DNA of 64,000 nucleotides from positions 134,771 to 198,770 of the forward strand of contig NZ_LQBK01000033.1 in the NCBI RefSeq assembly GCF_001483755.1, written 5' to 3'. Source of the DNA: Kocuria rosea subsp. polaris. GTDB lineage: Bacteria > Actinomycetota > Actinomycetes > Actinomycetales > Micrococcaceae. The position numbers and the translations under genes are program-made. This document shows positions 18,965-28,031 of this stretch, piece after piece. The notes beneath the pieces were generated by a model. It searched no databases and was not told where the DNA came from. It was given only the letters and a program-made list of their open reading frames with translations. How positions within the stretch are numbered: the stretch's first letter is position 1; every line of letters starts with the position of its first letter.

Positions 18965-19903
18965 TCAGGCACCTGCCTTCGTGGTCGCGGGGGTGTCGGT
19001 GAGGTCGTCGACGAGGCGGGCCGCCTCGCTCGCCTGGTGCCGTTCCCTGCGGCGCCGGAAGAACTGCAGCTGCGGCACCACGAGCGCGGCCACCACGAGG
19101 ACCGCGGAGATCAGCTTCATGTCGGACGGGTTGAGGCCCGCCTGCAGGGCCACGGTGATGACCAGCCGGTAGACGACCGAGCCGAGGACGACGGCCAGGG
19201 TCGCGACCACGACCGTGCGGGAGCCGAAGAGCCCCTGGCCGAGGATCACCGAGGCGAGCCCGACCACGATCAGGCCGATGCCCATGCCGATGTCGGCGAA
19301 GCCCTGGTACTGGGCCACGAGGGACCCGGCGAGGCCCACGAGCCCGTTGGACAGGCACAGGCCCAGCATCTTCTGGTGGTCCGTGTTCACGCCGAAGGAG
19401 CGGATCATCTCCGGGTTGTCGCCGGTGGCCTGCATCGCGAGCCCGGCGTCCGTGTAGAGGAACCAGTCGAGGAGGACCTTGACCACGGCGACGCCGAGCA
19501 GGAACAGGGCGATGCCGATCCACGTGCCCTGCACGCCCAGCTCGGCGAGCGGGGTGAAGATCGTGTCCTCGCGCAGCAGGGACAGGTTCGCCCGCCCGTC
19601 CATGACGCGCAGGTTGATGGAGTAGAGCGCGGTCATGGTGAGAATGCCCGCGAGCAGCCCGTTGATGTGGGCCTTGGTGTGGAGCAGGCCCGTGATGAGC
19701 CCGGCGAGCGCGCCGGTCACGAAGCCGGCGGCGGTGGCGAGCCAGGGGCTGCCGCCGCCCAGGATGATCATCGCCGTGGTGGCGGCGCCCGTGGTGAAGG
19801 ACTGGTCGACCGTCAGGTCGGGGAAGTCGAGCACCCGGAACGTGAGGTAGACGCCCAGCGCCATGACCGCGTAGAGCAGTCCGAGTTCGATACCGGCTAT
19901 CAC
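18965..19903 (-). CDS. ABC transporter permease (TrpY-like)
   Basis: A 312-residue membrane protein with about eight hydrophobic segments, beginning IAGIELGLLYAVMALGVYL and containing RVLDFPDLTVDQSF, typical of branched-chain/TrpY-type permeases. It should form the membrane channel with the ATPase encoded next. The frame stays open back to 20020, but that longer start lies within a strong hairpin and would add a Pro/Arg-rich leader. The GTG at 19903 begins at the point where family members begin, although its ribosome site (AGCAG) is weak. The C-terminal 40 residues are charged and cytoplasmic. Confidence 0.82.
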   Translation of the reverse strand: MIAGIELGLLYAVMALGVYLTFRVLDFPDLTVDQSFTTGAATTAMIILGGGSPWLATAAGFVTGALAGLITGLLHTKAHINGLLAGILTMTALYSINLRVMDGRANLSLLREDTIFTPLAELGVQGTWIGIALFLLGVAVVKVLLDWFLYTDAGLAMQATGDNPEMIRSFGVNTDHQKMLGLCLSNGLVGLAGSLVAQYQGFADIGMGIGLIVVGLASVILGQGLFGSRTVVVATLAVVLGSVVYRLVITVALQAGLNPSDMKLISAVLVVAALVVPQLQFFRRRRERHQASEAARLVDDLTDTPATTKAGA

Positions 19904-20002
19904 TTCTGCTGGATCCGTTCTGGTTGGAGGTGGGACGGGGTCCGTCCGCCGATCGGGCGGGCGCGCCCCCCGTCGGGGTGGGGCGTGCAGGGGGCCGGGC
20001 GG

Positions 20003-20031
20003 GCCGGCGCCCGGGGTCACCGGGCGCCGGC
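20003..20031 (-). terminator. Hairpin between substrate-binding protein and permease genes
   Basis: Bases 20003-20013 pair with 20021-20031 (11 bp, seven-base loop) in the gap after the binding-protein stop. Such a hairpin commonly protects the upstream message and reduces read-through, giving more binding protein than permease. Confidence 0.5.
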
Positions 20032-20053
20032 GCCGTCCCGGCCCGCCCGGAGA

Positions 20054-21061
20054 CTACTCGATGACCTGGTCGGCGGAGTCGCGCAGCTCCTGGGGGACCT
20101 CGACGCCCATCCGCTCGGCGGCCCTGAGGTTGATGATCAGCTCGGTCTCCTCCTGGGACTCGACGGGCATGGACGCGGGGTCCGCGCCCTCGGCGAGGAT
20201 GCGCACGGCCATCTCCCCGGTCTGCCGGCCGAGCTGCTCGTAGTCGATGCCCTGGGTGATGAGGGCGCCGCGCTCCACGGAGTCGCCCTCGCCCGCGATC
20301 AGGGGGATCTGCTTGGACTCGGCGGCGGCGATCACGGCCTCGAGGCCGGAGACCACCTTGTTGTCGGTGGGCACGTAGATCGCGTCCGTGTCGAAGGACT
20401 CGGCGGCCTGGGCCACCTCGGAGGTGTTGGTGACGGCCTTCTCGACGACCTCCAGCCCCTCGTCGGCGGCGGCCTCCTTGGCCATGTCCACCTGGACCTG
20501 GGAGTTGGTCTCGCCCGAGCTGTAGATGATCCCGACGGACTTCGCGTCCGGGTCGAGCTGCTTGATCAGCGCGATCTGCTCGGCGACCGGGTTCATGTCG
20601 GTGGTGCCCGTGACGTTGCCGCCGGGGTTCTCGAGCGAGTCGACCAGACCGGCCTCGACCGGGTCGGTGACGGCCGTGAAGAGCACCGGGCGGTCGGTGA
20701 CCGCCTGGGCCACGCCCTGGGCGGAGGGCGTCGCGATGGCCAGGACGAGGTCCGCGTCCGAGGACGCCATGTTGGAGGCGATGCTGGTGGAGGTGCCCTG
20801 GTCGCCGGAGGCGTTCTGGAGGTCGAGGGTGAGGTTGTCCCCCTCCGTGTAGCCGCCCTCCTCGAGCGCGGCGACGAAGCCCTCCCGCGCGGCGTCGAGC
20901 GAGGGGTGCTCCACGAACTGGCTGATCCCGACGGTGGCCTCCTCGACGGCCTCGCCGGTGCCTCCTCCGCCGCCGGCGGTCCCGGTCTCGGAGCCGCCGC
21001 AGGCCGTGAGCAGCAGGGCGGTGGAGGCGAGGGCCGCCGTCATCGGGAACAGTCGCTTCAT
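20054..21061 (-). CDS. ABC transporter substrate-binding lipoprotein (ABC_sub_bind family, TrpX-like)
   Basis: A 335-residue lipoprotein. The signal peptide ends in the lipobox LLTAC at residues 17-21, followed by a Gly-rich spacer. The mature part has VGISQFVEHPSLDAAREGF, GIIYSSGETNSQVQ and YVPTDNKVVSGLE, characteristic of the ABC_sub_bind family whose studied members (TrpX) bind tryptophan or tyrosine. It should sit on the outer face of the membrane and deliver ligand to the downstream permease. AAAGGA lies six bases before the ATG. It is first in the three-gene operon and divergent from the helicase gene. Confidence 0.9.
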   Translation of the reverse strand: MKRLFPMTAALASTALLLTACGGSETGTAGGGGGTGEAVEEATVGISQFVEHPSLDAAREGFVAALEEGGYTEGDNLTLDLQNASGDQGTSTSIASNMASSDADLVLAIATPSAQGVAQAVTDRPVLFTAVTDPVEAGLVDSLENPGGNVTGTTDMNPVAEQIALIKQLDPDAKSVGIIYSSGETNSQVQVDMAKEAAADEGLEVVEKAVTNTSEVAQAAESFDTDAIYVPTDNKVVSGLEAVIAAAESKQIPLIAGEGDSVERGALITQGIDYEQLGRQTGEMAVRILAEGADPASMPVESQEETELIINLRAAERMGVEVPQELRDSADQVIE

Positions 21062-21220
21062 GGTGGATCCTTTCGAGAACGAGTGGTGTCAGCGATATTA
21101 CCTGCCGTTAGTTCACAAAATGAGAGGCAGCTCACAAGTGGTGACAGAACGGCGCCGACGGCGTGTCGGAGATGCCCGTTCGTCCACCGGGGCCGGGCCC
21201 TCCGCGGGCCGTGTCCCCGG

Positions 21221-21226
21221 TAGGAT
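21221..21226 (+). promoter_or_regulatory. -10 box before the helicase gene
   Basis: TAGGAT ends nine bases before the ATG. The space CGGGGGGTC could act as a weak ribosome site only if transcription starts very early, so a leaderless or near-leaderless message is likely. No clear -35 box. Confidence 0.4.
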
Positions 21227-21235
21227 CGGGGGGTC

Positions 21236-24200
21236 ATGTCAGCATCCCTGAGCAGCCCCCCCGCCGTCGTCTACCCCGAGCACCTCCCGGTCTCCGCGCG
21301 CCGGGAGGACATCATGGACGCGATCTCCGCGCACCAGGTGGTGGTGATCGCGGGCGAGACCGGTTCCGGCAAGACGACCCAGATCCCCAAGATGTGCCTC
21401 GAGCTCGGCCTCGGCGAGCGCGGCCTGATCGGGCACACCCAGCCGCGGCGGATCGCCGCGCGCTCGGTCGCCGAGCGCATCGCCTCGGAGCTGGGCGAGA
21501 AGATCGGCGGCACGGTCGGCTACCAGGTGCGCTTCACCTCCGAGGTGGGCGCCGACTCGCGGATCAAGCTGATGACCGACGGCATCCTGCTCGCCGAGAT
21601 CCAGCACGACCGGCTGCTGCAGAAGTACTCGGCGATCATCATCGACGAGGCCCACGAGCGCTCTCTGAACATCGACTTCCTGCTGGGCTACCTCCGGCGG
21701 ATCCTGCCCCGCCGGCCGGACCTCAAGGTGATCATCACCTCGGCCACGATCGACCCGGAGCGCTTCGCCCGGCACTTCGCGCCGGAGCCGGCCGAGGGCG
21801 CCGAGCCGGCGCCGGCGCCGGTCATCGAGGTCTCGGGCCGCACCTACCCGGTGGAGGTCCGCTGGCGCCCGCTCGCCCAGTCCCGGTCGGGGGACGGCGG
21901 CCAGGACGCCGAGGACGCCGGCGACGGGCTGGAGGACGAGGACCGGGACCCGATCGACGCCGTGTGCGACGCCGTCGTGGAGCTCTCCGCCGAGCCGCCC
22001 GGGGACATCCTCGTCTTCTTCGCCGGGGAGCGGGAGATCCGCGACGCCCAGGAGGCGCTGCAGGCCACCCTGAAGCGGGTCCGGGCCCTGGCCGACACCG
22101 AGATCCTGCCCCTGTTCGGCCGGCTGTCCATGGCGGAGCAGCACCGGGTGTTCGCGCCGTCGGGCCGTCGCCGGATCGTCCTGGCCACCAACGTGGCCGA
22201 GACGTCCCTGACCGTCCCGGGCATCAAGTACGTGATCGATCCCGGCACGGCCCGCATCTCGCGCTACTCGGCACGGACCAAGGTGCAGCGGCTCCCGATC
22301 GAGCGCATCTCCCAGGCCTCGGCGAACCAGCGCGCGGGCCGCTGCGGGCGCGTCTCCGACGGCATCTGCATCCGGCTCTACTCGGAGGAGGACTACCTCT
22401 CCCGCCCGGAGTTCACCGACCCCGAGATCCTGCGCACCTCGCTGGCCGCCGTGATCCTGCAGATGACCTCGGTGGGGGTCGTCAAGGAGCCCGGTGACAT
22501 CGAGCGCTTCCCGTTCGTGGAGCCGCCCGAGTCCCGGGCCGTCAAGGACGGCGTGGCCCTGCTCCGGGAGCTCGGCGCCCTCGAGGAGCCCCGGGGGGCG
22601 TCCCCGCGCGGACGCCGGGACGACGACGGCCGCGGCCCGCTGACCCCGGTGGGCCGGCAGCTGGCGCAGCTGCCCGTGGACCCGCGGCTGGGCCGGATGA
22701 TCGTGGAGGCCGACCGGCGGGGCTGCGCGCGGGAGGTCATGGTGCTGGCCGCGGCGATGACCGTGCAGGACCCCCGGGAGCGGCCCCTCGAGAAGCGCCA
22801 GCAGGCCGACGAGCTGCACAAGCGGTTCTTCGACGAGAACTCCGACTTCACGTCCTGGCTGCTGCTGTGGCGCTACGTCCAGGAGCAGCAGGAGGAGCTG
22901 TCCTCCACCCGCTTCCGGAAGCTGTGCCAGCGGGAGTACCTGAACTTCCTGCGGATCCGCGAGTGGCAGGACCTCTACGCCCAGCTGCGCCAGATGGGCC
23001 AGCAGGTCGGCATCCGGGTCGGCAAGGGCCGCGAAGTGGACCCCTCCGGGAAGGAGCGGGAGATCCACGTCTCGCTGCTGGCCGGGCTGCTGAGCCACAT
23101 CGGGCTCAAGGACGAGCGCAAGCGCGAGTACCAGGGGGCGCGCGGCTCACGCTTCGCCGTGTTCCCGGGCTCGAACCTGTTCAAGAGGTCCCCGGACTGG
23201 ATCATGTCCGCGGAGCTCGTGGAGACCTCCCGGCTGTGGGCCCGCGTCAACGCCGCGATCGACCCGCTGTGGGCCGAGGAGCTGGCCCCGCACCTGGTCA
23301 AGCGCAGCGTCTCGGAGCCGCACTGGTCCCGGGCGCAGGGCTCCGTGATGGCCTACGAGAAGGTCACCCTCTACGGCGTGCCCGTCGTGGCGCAGCGCCG
23401 GATCAACTTCTGGCGGGTGGACCCCGCCCTCGCGCGGGAGCTGTTCGTCCGCCACGCCCTCGTGGAGGGCGACTGGCAGACCCGGCACCGGTTCTTCGCG
23501 CGCAACCGCAAGCGCCTGGCCGAGGTCGAGGAGCTCGAGAACCGGCTGCGCCGCAAGGACCTGCGGGTCGACGACGAGGCCCTGTTCGAGTTCTACGACG
23601 CCCGGATCCCGGCGTCCGTGGTCTCCGCGCGGCACTTCGACGCGTGGTGGAAGAAGGCCCGGCAGCAGGACGAGCACCTCCTGGACCTGGACCCCGAGGA
23701 CCTGATCGACGAGGAGGCCGGCGGCTACGACGAGTCCCGGTACCCGCGCCAGTGGGTCCGGCGCACCCGCGACGGGGAGCTGGTGCTCGACCTCGCCTAC
23801 GAGTTCGCCCCGGGCGCCGACCAGGCCGACGGCGTGACCGTGCGGGTGCCCGTCCTGTTCCTCCACCAGATCGACCCCGAGCAGTTCCGGTGGCAGATCC
23901 CCGGCCTGCGCACCGAGCTCGTCACCGCGCTCATCAAGTCCCTGCCGAAGGCCGTGCGGCGCAACTTCGTGCCGGCCCCCGACGTCGCCCGCCAGGCGGT
24001 GGCGATGCTCGAGGCCGACTTCGACCCGGCCGTCGACGCCCTCGAGCCGTCCCTGGAGCTGGTCCTGCGCCGGCTGCGGGGCCACGTGGTGCCGCCGGGG
24101 TCGTGGAACCGGGACGCGGTCCCGGCCCACCTGCGGATGCGCTTCGAGGTGCGGGACCGCCGCAACCGGGTGCTGGGCGAGGGCGAGGACCTCGAGGCGC

Positions 24201-25267
24201 TCCGGGCGCAGCTGCACGACGAGATCCGCGCCGCCCTGGCCGAGTCCCTCGGCGCCGTGCCCGGCACCCCCTCCGGGCCCCCGGCCGGCGGACCCGCCCG
24301 GAAGGACCCGCGCACCCCGGCGCCCCGGCCGCCGGCGGCCCCCGCGGCGCCGGCGCTCGAGCGCTCGGGCCTGACGGGGTGGCCGGAGGAGGACCTGCCC
24401 CGCAGCGTCGAGACCACGGTGGCCGGCCAGCGGATCACCGGGTGGCCCGCGCTGGTCCCCGAGCGCCCCCGGGGCTCGGCGGAGCGGGCGGCGGGCCGGG
24501 AGACCACGGTGGCCGTGCGCATCCTGCCCTCGGCCGCCGAGCAGCGGGCCGCGCAGCGCCGCGGGGTGATCACCCTGCTGCAGCTGCGCATCCCCTCCCC
24601 CGAGCGGTACGTGCTGGAGCACCTCAACAACCGGGAGAAGCTAGTCTTCACCCAGAACCCGCACGGGTCGGTCGCCGAGCTCATCGCGGACTGCACGGTC
24701 GCCGCGATCGACAAGCTCACCCCGCCCGAGCCCCCGTTCACCCGTGCCGCGTTCGACGCCCTGCACGAGCACGTCCGGGCGGAGCTCATCGACACCGTCT
24801 TCCAGGTCACCGCGCTCGTGGAGCAGGTGCTCTCCGGGGCGGCCCGGATCCGCAAGCAGCTGAAGCGGTCCTCCTCGCTCGCCGCGGTGAACTCGCTCAA
24901 CGACGTCAAGGCCCAGCTGGAGCACCTCGTGCACCCGGGCTTCGTCGCGGCCACCGGCTACGACCAGCTCCAGCACCTGCCGCGCTACGTGCGGGCGATG
25001 GAGGTGCGGCTCGAGAAGCTCGCCGGGCACCTCCAGCGGGACACGGTGGGGATGCTGGCCGTGCAGAAGCTCGAGGACGACTACGACGCCGCGCTGGACT
25101 CGCTGCCGCCGCACGCCCCGGTCCCGGCCGAGCTGCGCCGGGTGGCCTGGATGATCGAGGAGCTGCGGGTCTCGCTGTTCGCCCAGGAGCTGGGGACCGC
25201 CCACACCGTCTCGGAGAAGCGGATCCGCAAGGCCCTCAAGGACGCCCTCGAGGCCGCCCGGGCCTGA
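21236..25267 (+). CDS. hrpA: ATP-dependent RNA helicase, HrpA type
   Basis: A 1343-residue DEAH-box helicase. Walker A is GETGSGKT (residues 40-47), Walker B is DEAH near 139, SAT near 170 couples hydrolysis to unwinding, and QRAGRCGR near 366 is motif VI. The winged-helix and ratchet region and the large HrpA-specific C-terminal domain (DUF3418 type) follow. A proline/alanine-rich linker interrupts the C-terminal part near residues 1010-1045. HrpA helicases act on mRNA and on stalled ribosomes in bacteria studied so far. It is transcribed alone, divergently from the ABC importer. Confidence 0.94.
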   Translation: MSASLSSPPAVVYPEHLPVSARREDIMDAISAHQVVVIAGETGSGKTTQIPKMCLELGLGERGLIGHTQPRRIAARSVAERIASELGEKIGGTVGYQVRFTSEVGADSRIKLMTDGILLAEIQHDRLLQKYSAIIIDEAHERSLNIDFLLGYLRRILPRRPDLKVIITSATIDPERFARHFAPEPAEGAEPAPAPVIEVSGRTYPVEVRWRPLAQSRSGDGGQDAEDAGDGLEDEDRDPIDAVCDAVVELSAEPPGDILVFFAGEREIRDAQEALQATLKRVRALADTEILPLFGRLSMAEQHRVFAPSGRRRIVLATNVAETSLTVPGIKYVIDPGTARISRYSARTKVQRLPIERISQASANQRAGRCGRVSDGICIRLYSEEDYLSRPEFTDPEILRTSLAAVILQMTSVGVVKEPGDIERFPFVEPPESRAVKDGVALLRELGALEEPRGASPRGRRDDDGRGPLTPVGRQLAQLPVDPRLGRMIVEADRRGCAREVMVLAAAMTVQDPRERPLEKRQQADELHKRFFDENSDFTSWLLLWRYVQEQQEELSSTRFRKLCQREYLNFLRIREWQDLYAQLRQMGQQVGIRVGKGREVDPSGKEREIHVSLLAGLLSHIGLKDERKREYQGARGSRFAVFPGSNLFKRSPDWIMSAELVETSRLWARVNAAIDPLWAEELAPHLVKRSVSEPHWSRAQGSVMAYEKVTLYGVPVVAQRRINFWRVDPALARELFVRHALVEGDWQTRHRFFARNRKRLAEVEELENRLRRKDLRVDDEALFEFYDARIPASVVSARHFDAWWKKARQQDEHLLDLDPEDLIDEEAGGYDESRYPRQWVRRTRDGELVLDLAYEFAPGADQADGVTVRVPVLFLHQIDPEQFRWQIPGLRTELVTALIKSLPKAVRRNFVPAPDVARQAVAMLEADFDPAVDALEPSLELVLRRLRGHVVPPGSWNRDAVPAHLRMRFEVRDRRNRVLGEGEDLEALRAQLHDEIRAALAESLGAVPGTPSGPPAGGPARKDPRTPAPRPPAAPAAPALERSGLTGWPEEDLPRSVETTVAGQRITGWPALVPERPRGSAERAAGRETTVAVRILPSAAEQRAAQRRGVITLLQLRIPSPERYVLEHLNNREKLVFTQNPHGSVAELIADCTVAAIDKLTPPEPPFTRAAFDALHEHVRAELIDTVFQVTALVEQVLSGAARIRKQLKRSSSLAAVNSLNDVKAQLEHLVHPGFVAATGYDQLQHLPRYVRAMEVRLEKLAGHLQRDTVGMLAVQKLEDDYDAALDSLPPHAPVPAELRRVAWMIEELRVSLFAQELGTAHTVSEKRIRKALKDALEAARA

Positions 25268-25312
25268 CCCGCCGGCGGTCCGTGCGCGCCTGCCCCGGTC
25301 GGCGTCCTGCGG

Positions 25313-25741
25313 TCACGCCTGCGGGACGGAGGACCCGTGCCCGGCCTCGACCAGGGCGGCCCGGAGCCGCTCGGCGGCCTCGTCCATCCACGCGGGGTCC
25401 GGGTCGCGGAGCACGTTGGCGAACTGGAACTGCTCCACCGAGTTCGCCGGCCACACGTGCACGTGGGTGTGCGGGACCTCGAAGCCCTGGATCATCTGAC
25501 CCACCCGCGCCGGCCGCCACACGGCGTCGATGGCCTGCCCGATCCGCTGGGAGACCACCATCAGGTGCGCCGCGAGGTCCTCGGGCAGGTCGATCCAGTG
25601 GTCGTGCTCCTCGCGCGGGACCACGAGGGTGTGGCCCTGCGAGAGGGGGTCGATCGACAGGAAGCCGACGCAGCGCTCGTCCTGCCAGACGAAGCGGCCG
25701 GGGATCTCCCCCTCGATGATCTTCGTGAAGACGGTGCTCAC
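25313..25741 (-). CDS. HIT family protein
   Basis: A 142-residue histidine-triad protein. The catalytic motif HTHVHVWP lies at residues 91-98, with LSQGHTLVVPREEHDHW at 33-49 forming the nucleotide-binding side. HIT proteins hydrolyse or transfer nucleotidyl groups, often from AMP-linked substrates; the natural substrate is not deducible. It converges with the helicase gene and is 64 bases downstream of the metallo-hydrolase gene on the same strand, so they may share a transcript. Confidence 0.9.
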   Translation of the reverse strand: MSTVFTKIIEGEIPGRFVWQDERCVGFLSIDPLSQGHTLVVPREEHDHWIDLPEDLAAHLMVVSQRIGQAIDAVWRPARVGQMIQGFEVPHTHVHVWPANSVEQFQFANVLRDPDPAWMDEAAERLRAALVEAGHGSSVPQA

Positions 25742-25805
25742 AGGTGGTTCCTCTCGGTGGTCGGATCGGGTCGGTCCGCGGACTCCGGGGGCGGCGGCCC
25801 CGCGG

Positions 25806-26468
25806 CTACAGGCGCACGCGCTCGCCGGTGGCCAGGTGGCGGTACTCGGCCCCGTACTTCGCGGCGAACGTGCGCAGCTGCCCCTCGATCACGCCGAAGC
25901 CGTTGTCGGAGAGCAGTCCGTCGTGGATCTGGTGCACCCGCTCGGGGCGCACGGCCACCACGAAGTCGACGACCTCCGCGAGCTTGTTCCAGGGCGCGTG
26001 GATCGGGGCCAGCAGCACGGGGGCGGAGAGCCCGTGCGGGACCACGAGCGAGTCGCCGGGGTGGTAGACGGTGTCGTCGACCAGGTAGCCGATGTTGTCC
26101 ACGGTGCGGATCAGCGGGTGGATCAGCGCGTGCTGGCCGCCGAACGTCCGCACGGTGAAGCCGGCGACCTCCAGCACGGTCTCGGGCTCGGCGTCGTGGA
26201 TCGCGTGGCCCTCCCCCAGGGCCTCCCGCAGTCCCGCGGCCACCGGAGCCGGGGCGTGCACCTCGACCTCCGGGTGCGCCCGCAGGTGCGCGTGCACGGG
26301 CTCCGGGTCGAGGTGGTCGGGGTGCACGTGCGTGATCAGCAGGACGTCCGCCCCGTCGAGGGCCTCCGTCAGCTCGTCCGGCCCGGAGAACGTGCCCGGG
26401 TCGATGACCAGGACCCGGCCCTCCTTCTCGAGCCGCACGCACGAGTGGGTGTACTTGATCAGCTCCAT
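25806..26468 (-). CDS. Metallo-beta-lactamase fold hydrolase
   Basis: A 220-residue metallo-hydrolase. The metal motif HVHPDHLD lies at residues 47-54 (His47, His49, Asp51, His52). Further ligands are likely in GGQHALIH and in DSLVVPHGL. The set resembles the UPF0173/UlaG-like group of small metal-dependent hydrolases, whose substrates are mostly unknown. There is no signal peptide, so it is cytoplasmic. It is divergent from the Zur-like gene with 112 bases between. If the regulator controls zinc-responsive genes, this zinc enzyme could be a target, but no operator was recognised. Confidence 0.85.
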   Translation of the reverse strand: MELIKYTHSCVRLEKEGRVLVIDPGTFSGPDELTEALDGADVLLITHVHPDHLDPEPVHAHLRAHPEVEVHAPAPVAAGLREALGEGHAIHDAEPETVLEVAGFTVRTFGGQHALIHPLIRTVDNIGYLVDDTVYHPGDSLVVPHGLSAPVLLAPIHAPWNKLAEVVDFVVAVRPERVHQIHDGLLSDNGFGVIEGQLRTFAAKYGAEYRHLATGERVRL

Positions 26469-26580
26469 GGGCCCACCCTATCCCCGGCCCCGTCCCGGCC
26501 CCCAGGACGGCGGAGGACGTGTCGGGCGGTCCTTGTTAAGCTGGTGGCCTGCCCGGGCACCGGCGACGAGAGGACGAGGC

Positions 26581-27012
26581 GTGAGCGTGAGAACCAGCGG
26601 GGGCGGCGCCGGGGAGGTCCGCAACACCCGGCAGCGCCGTGCCGTCGCCCAGGCCCTCGCGTCCCGGGAGGACTTCATCTCCACGCAGGACCTGCACGCC
26701 CTGCTGCGGGAGCGCGGCGACTCCGTCTCCCTGGCCACCACCTACCGGATCCTGCAGTCGATGTCCGAGCTCGGGGAGCTGGACGTGCTGCGCAGCGACG
26801 ACGGCGAGGCCATCTACCGGCGCTGCGCGGCCGAGCACCACCACCACCATCTGGTGTGCCGCCGCTGCGGCGCCGCCGTGGAGCTCGAGGCGCCGGCCGT
26901 CGAGGAGTGGGCCGGGCGCACCGCCGCCGCCCACGGCTTCACGGAGGTGGACCACACGGTGGAGATCACCGGCCTGTGCGCCGCCTGCGGAGCGCGACGG
27001 GCCGATGGCTGA
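26581..27012 (+). CDS. Fur-family metal regulator, Zur-like
   Basis: A 143-residue winged-helix repressor. NTRQRRAVAQAL starts the DNA-binding domain and VSLATTYRILQSM is the recognition helix region. A histidine run HHHHH at 86-90 and cysteine pairs C93/C96 and C133/C136 provide the regulatory and structural zinc sites, the pattern of actinobacterial Zur rather than FurA. It should repress zinc-uptake genes when zinc binds, though none lie nearby. The GTG at 26581 has GAGAGGA six bases upstream. The end overlaps the lipid-kinase start by eight bases. Confidence 0.85.
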   Translation: MSVRTSGGGAGEVRNTRQRRAVAQALASREDFISTQDLHALLRERGDSVSLATTYRILQSMSELGELDVLRSDDGEAIYRRCAAEHHHHHLVCRRCGAAVELEAPAVEEWAGRTAAAHGFTEVDHTVEITGLCAACGARRADG

Positions 27013-27961
27013 GCCGGGCCCGTCCCGCGGCGTCTTCGTCCTCGCGGTCAACCCGCGCGCCGGCCGCGGCCGCGCCCTGGCGGAGGCGCACCGGGCCGCC
27101 GAGCTGCTGCGCACCGGCGGCGACGAGACCGTGGTGCTCTCCGCGGGGGACCTCGACGCCCTGCTGGCATTGGTCCGCGAGCACCTGCGGGTGCGGGCCC
27201 TCTCGACCCGGGCGCTCGTGGTCGTGGGCGGGGACGGGATGGTCCAGGCCGGTCTCGGGGTGCTCGTGGAGCTCGCCGCGCAGGGCGTCGAGATCCCGCT
27301 GGGCGTGGTGCCGTGCGGGACCGGCAACGACCTGGCCCGCCACTTCGGCGTCCCGCTGCGGGACCCGGTGGCCGCCGCGGGCCGGATCCTGCGCCGGCTC
27401 GACGATCCCGGGCCGCGCCGCCTCGACGTCGGCCGGGTGCGCTTCCCGGACGGGCGCACGGCCGTCTTCGCCACCGCCCTGTGCGCCGGCTTCGACGCCG
27501 TGGTCAACGAGCGCGCCAACCGGTGGCTGCGCCTGAGCGGCTCCACCAAGTACCTGCTGGCCGTCCTGGTGGAGATCGTGCGGCTGCGCACCGTCCGCTA
27601 CCGGCTCGAGATCGAGGACGCCGGCGGCGAGCGCCGCACGGAGCGCCGGGAGGGGGTCCTGCTGAACGTCGCCAACACCTCGTCGATCGGCGGCGGGCTG
27701 ACGATCGTGCCCGCGGCCCGGGCGGACGACGGTCTGCTGGAGCTGTTCACCGTGGCGCCCCTGGGCCGGGCCCGCTTCCTCTTCCTGTTCCCGCGACTGT
27801 TCTCGGGCCGGCACGTGACGCTGCCGAGCGTGCGGATCGAGCGGGTCCGCTCCGTGTCCGTGGACGCCGCGGACGTCACCGTCTACGCCGACGGGGAGCG
27901 CCTGGGACCCCTCCCGGTGCGCGTGGACGTCCTCCCCGCCGCCGTCCGCGTCCTGGCCTGA
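27005..27961 (+). CDS. Diacylglycerol kinase-family lipid kinase
   Basis: A 318-residue DAGK-catalytic-domain protein. VNPRAGRGRA near residue 16, VVGGDGMVQAGLG near 77 (the GGDGT nucleotide motif with M in place of T) and GVVPCGTGNDLAR near 101 are the standard signatures. Such soluble kinases phosphorylate diacylglycerol or a related membrane lipid with ATP. VNVGG-type and YADGE motifs follow near the C terminus. It starts inside the last codons of the Zur-like gene, so the two are translationally coupled, a pairing with no obvious functional logic. Confidence 0.88.
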   Translation: MAEPGPSRGVFVLAVNPRAGRGRALAEAHRAAELLRTGGDETVVLSAGDLDALLALVREHLRVRALSTRALVVVGGDGMVQAGLGVLVELAAQGVEIPLGVVPCGTGNDLARHFGVPLRDPVAAAGRILRRLDDPGPRRLDVGRVRFPDGRTAVFATALCAGFDAVVNERANRWLRLSGSTKYLLAVLVEIVRLRTVRYRLEIEDAGGERRTERREGVLLNVANTSSIGGGLTIVPAARADDGLLELFTVAPLGRARFLFLFPRLFSGRHVTLPSVRIERVRSVSVDAADVTVYADGERLGPLPVRVDVLPAAVRVLA

Positions 27962-27970
27962 GCCCGCCCC

Positions 27971-28020
27971 GCACCGGCCCCGCGGGCGCACGGCCGGCAG
28001 TCCGCGCACCGGGCCGGTGC
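27971..28020. terminator. Convergent hairpin with long loop
   Basis: GCACCGGCCC at 27971-27980 pairs perfectly with 28011-28020 across a 30-base loop, just between the lipid-kinase stop and the convergent CNNM gene stop. A weak but plausible shared terminator. Confidence 0.4.
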
Positions 28021-28031
28021 CGGTCCGCCGC

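Noticed and set aside
20003-20020. GTG at 20020 as the ABC permease start
   Set aside because: It lies in the loop of a hairpin and adds a Pro/Arg-rich leader absent from the family.
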